Assembly (NCBI GenBank): GCA_013002105.1
Contig: JABDKS010000997.1
Location: forward strand, 1-5,594
Length of the DNA: 5,594 nucleotides
Source: Pirellulaceae bacterium
Lineage (GTDB): Bacteria > Planctomycetota > Planctomycetia > Pirellulales > Pirellulaceae
Reading direction: 5' to 3'
This document shows positions 4,529 through 5,594 of this stretch, piece by piece; positions within the stretch are counted from its first letter, which is position 1, and every line of letters begins with the position of its first letter. Both the position numbers and the translations under genes were made by a program. The notes under the pieces were generated by a model that searched no databases, was not told the DNA's origin, and saw only the letters and a list, made by a program, of their open reading frames with translations.

Positions 4529-5594
4529 TTACTGGCAATTCACACAACCGGCACCGGTCGCCATGGGAGCTTGCTGAATCACAGCACCACCCTGGATGAC
4601 ACCGCCGCTGATGACACCACCAGCCGAGCTTCCGCCATCCATGATGACTCCGCCACCGTAGCTAGCACCACCGTCCATCATGACGGGGGCAGCTGACGCA
4701 CCAGCGGGAGCACCATAAACAGGAACGGTCACGGTCGTTGGAACTTGCTTGCAAGTACGAACTTGAACCGCACGCATCGTCGTCACAGGAACTCGAACCG
4801 AGTACTGCTGAGGAACTTGTTCGGTGACATTGTCATAGACAGTCACGTTGTAGTTCCGCGTACGGGTCTGTGGCACCATGACGGTGTAGTTAACCTGACG
4901 CGATTGCTCGCGGGATTCCAAACGACTTCGCTGAACCGTACGGGTACGGGTCTCAGTCGTCATGGTCGTTTGTGGAACCGTACGAGTACGGGTTTCCAAA
5001 CGAGTCTTGGTGACAGGTACCGTACGGGTACGAGTCTCGGTCGACATTGTTGTCACAGGAACCATTCGAGTTTTCGTTTCGTTGCGGTACTTGGTAACGC
5101 TACGAGTACGAGGTTCTTGACGGGTCTTGGTGACAGGAACCATACGAGTTTTGGTTTCGCTTGTCATTTCCGTGTACGGAATTTCGCGGGTGCGAGTTTC
5201 CGTGCGGAATTTCTGAACAGGAACCATACGGGTCTTCGTTTGGGTCGTCATCGTCGTCACAGGAACTTCGCGGGTGCGAGTTTCCATACGAGTCTTCTGA
5301 ACCTGACGAGTTCGCGTTTGGGTCGTCATCGTCGTCACTGGAACTTCGCGGGTGCGAGTTTCCAAGCGAGTCTTGGTGACAGGAACCATACGAGTCTTCG
5401 TTTGTGCCTGATAGCTCGTCACCATGCGGGTACGAGTTTCGGCACGAGTACGCTGAACAGGAACCGAACGGGTTCGCTGCTCGGTGCGATACTTGGTCAC
5501 GTTGACCATACGCTGACGAGTTTCTGAACGCATACGCGTGACAGGAACCATTCGCGTTTGAGTTTGTGACGTCATTCGCGTTGTGGTGTAGCTG
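4529..5594 (-). CDS. Polybasic Thr/Arg repeat protein, YTV-like (5' end outside the window)
   Basis: The frame stays open to the window edge, adding Ser-Tyr-Thr-Thr-Thr-Arg before the ATG at 5575. That ATG falls inside the repeat pattern, so the true start is probably beyond the edge. Numbered from that Met, residues 7-210 are 15 tandem units with consensus T-R-x-V-P-V-T-x-x-x-x-E-T-R. Twelve units are 14 residues long; units 4, 7 and 12 are 12 long. A decayed part follows (211-290) with NYTVMVPQTRTRNYNV, then a Gly/Ala-rich tail (about 288-343) and a final CVNCQ. Cysteine is otherwise almost absent (one at 275). The style recalls the planctomycete YTV family, described from cell-wall fractions of Rhodopirellula baltica. 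A surface or wall role is inferred from that resemblance. No signal peptide is visible because the N-terminus is missing. A strong terminator follows the gene. Confidence 0.8.
   Translation of the reverse strand, partial: SYTTTRMTSQTQTRMVPVTRMRSETRQRMVNVTKYRTEQRTRSVPVQRTRAETRTRMVTSYQAQTKTRMVPVTKTRLETRTREVPVTTMTTQTRTRQVQKTRMETRTREVPVTTMTTQTKTRMVPVQKFRTETRTREIPYTEMTSETKTRMVPVTKTRQEPRTRSVTKYRNETKTRMVPVTTMSTETRTRTVPVTKTRLETRTRTVPQTTMTTETRTRTVQRSRLESREQSRQVNYTVMVPQTRTRNYNVTVYDNVTEQVPQQYSVRVPVTTMRAVQVRTCKQVPTTVTVPVYGAPAGASAAPVMMDGGASYGGGVIMDGGSSAGGVISGGVIQGGAVIQQAPMATGAGCVNCQ

Noticed and set aside
4745..5527. 260-codon plus-strand open frame antisense to the repeat protein
   Set aside because: It is a by-product of the regular codon pattern of the Thr/Arg repeats on the minus strand. 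The minus frame has the coherent protein repeat, a Gly-rich tail and a strong terminator.
5573..5575. ATG at 5575 as the true start of the repeat protein
   Set aside because: The frame continues without a stop to the window edge, and the residues before it (SYTTTR) look like continuing repeat. The Met is most likely internal.

Overview
The window looks like a piece of a planctomycete chromosome, most likely from the Rhodopirellula/Pirellulaceae group. The main clues are a polybasic Thr/Arg repeat protein resembling the planctomycete YTV family, a single-domain Hanks-type kinase, moderately GC-rich DNA with long gene gaps, and repeat-filled intergenic DNA. The genus is inferred from protein style, not from a marker gene.

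All five genes are on the minus strand, so transcription runs from high to low coordinates. In that order they are: (1) the 3' part of a repeat-rich putative cell-wall/surface protein (4529-5594, open at the window edge), closed by a textbook intrinsic terminator at 4437-4475; (2) a crotonase-family protein (3371-4189) that lacks the usual catalytic acids; (3) ribosomal protein L21, rplU (2584-2898), without rpmA on its 3' side; (4) a Ser/Thr protein kinase with a C-terminal membrane anchor and no sensor domain (1444-2457); (5) a secreted FKBP-type peptidyl-prolyl isomerase (302-1027). Only rplU and the kinase are close enough (126 nt) to share a transcript readily. The other gaps are 181-472 nt and the genes look independently transcribed. 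No common pathway links them.

The intergenic DNA is unusual. The four larger non-coding stretches each carry their own short direct repeat: two 21-nt copies at a 30-nt period (39-89), 17 nt x 5 (1371-1455), 20 nt x 5 plus a partial copy (3081-3187), and 17 nt x 5 (4340-4424). The units differ in sequence. The array at 1371-1455 runs into the kinase gene and supplies its stop codon. Long inverted repeats (198-225 and 3238-3290) lie about 77-80 nt beyond the stop codons of the FKBP and crotonase genes, resembling REP-type dispersed palindromes.

No tRNA, rRNA, insertion sequence or CRISPR array is visible. I see no clear new multi-gene system. The points most worth following are the repeat protein, the acid-less crotonase, and the gap-specific minisatellites.
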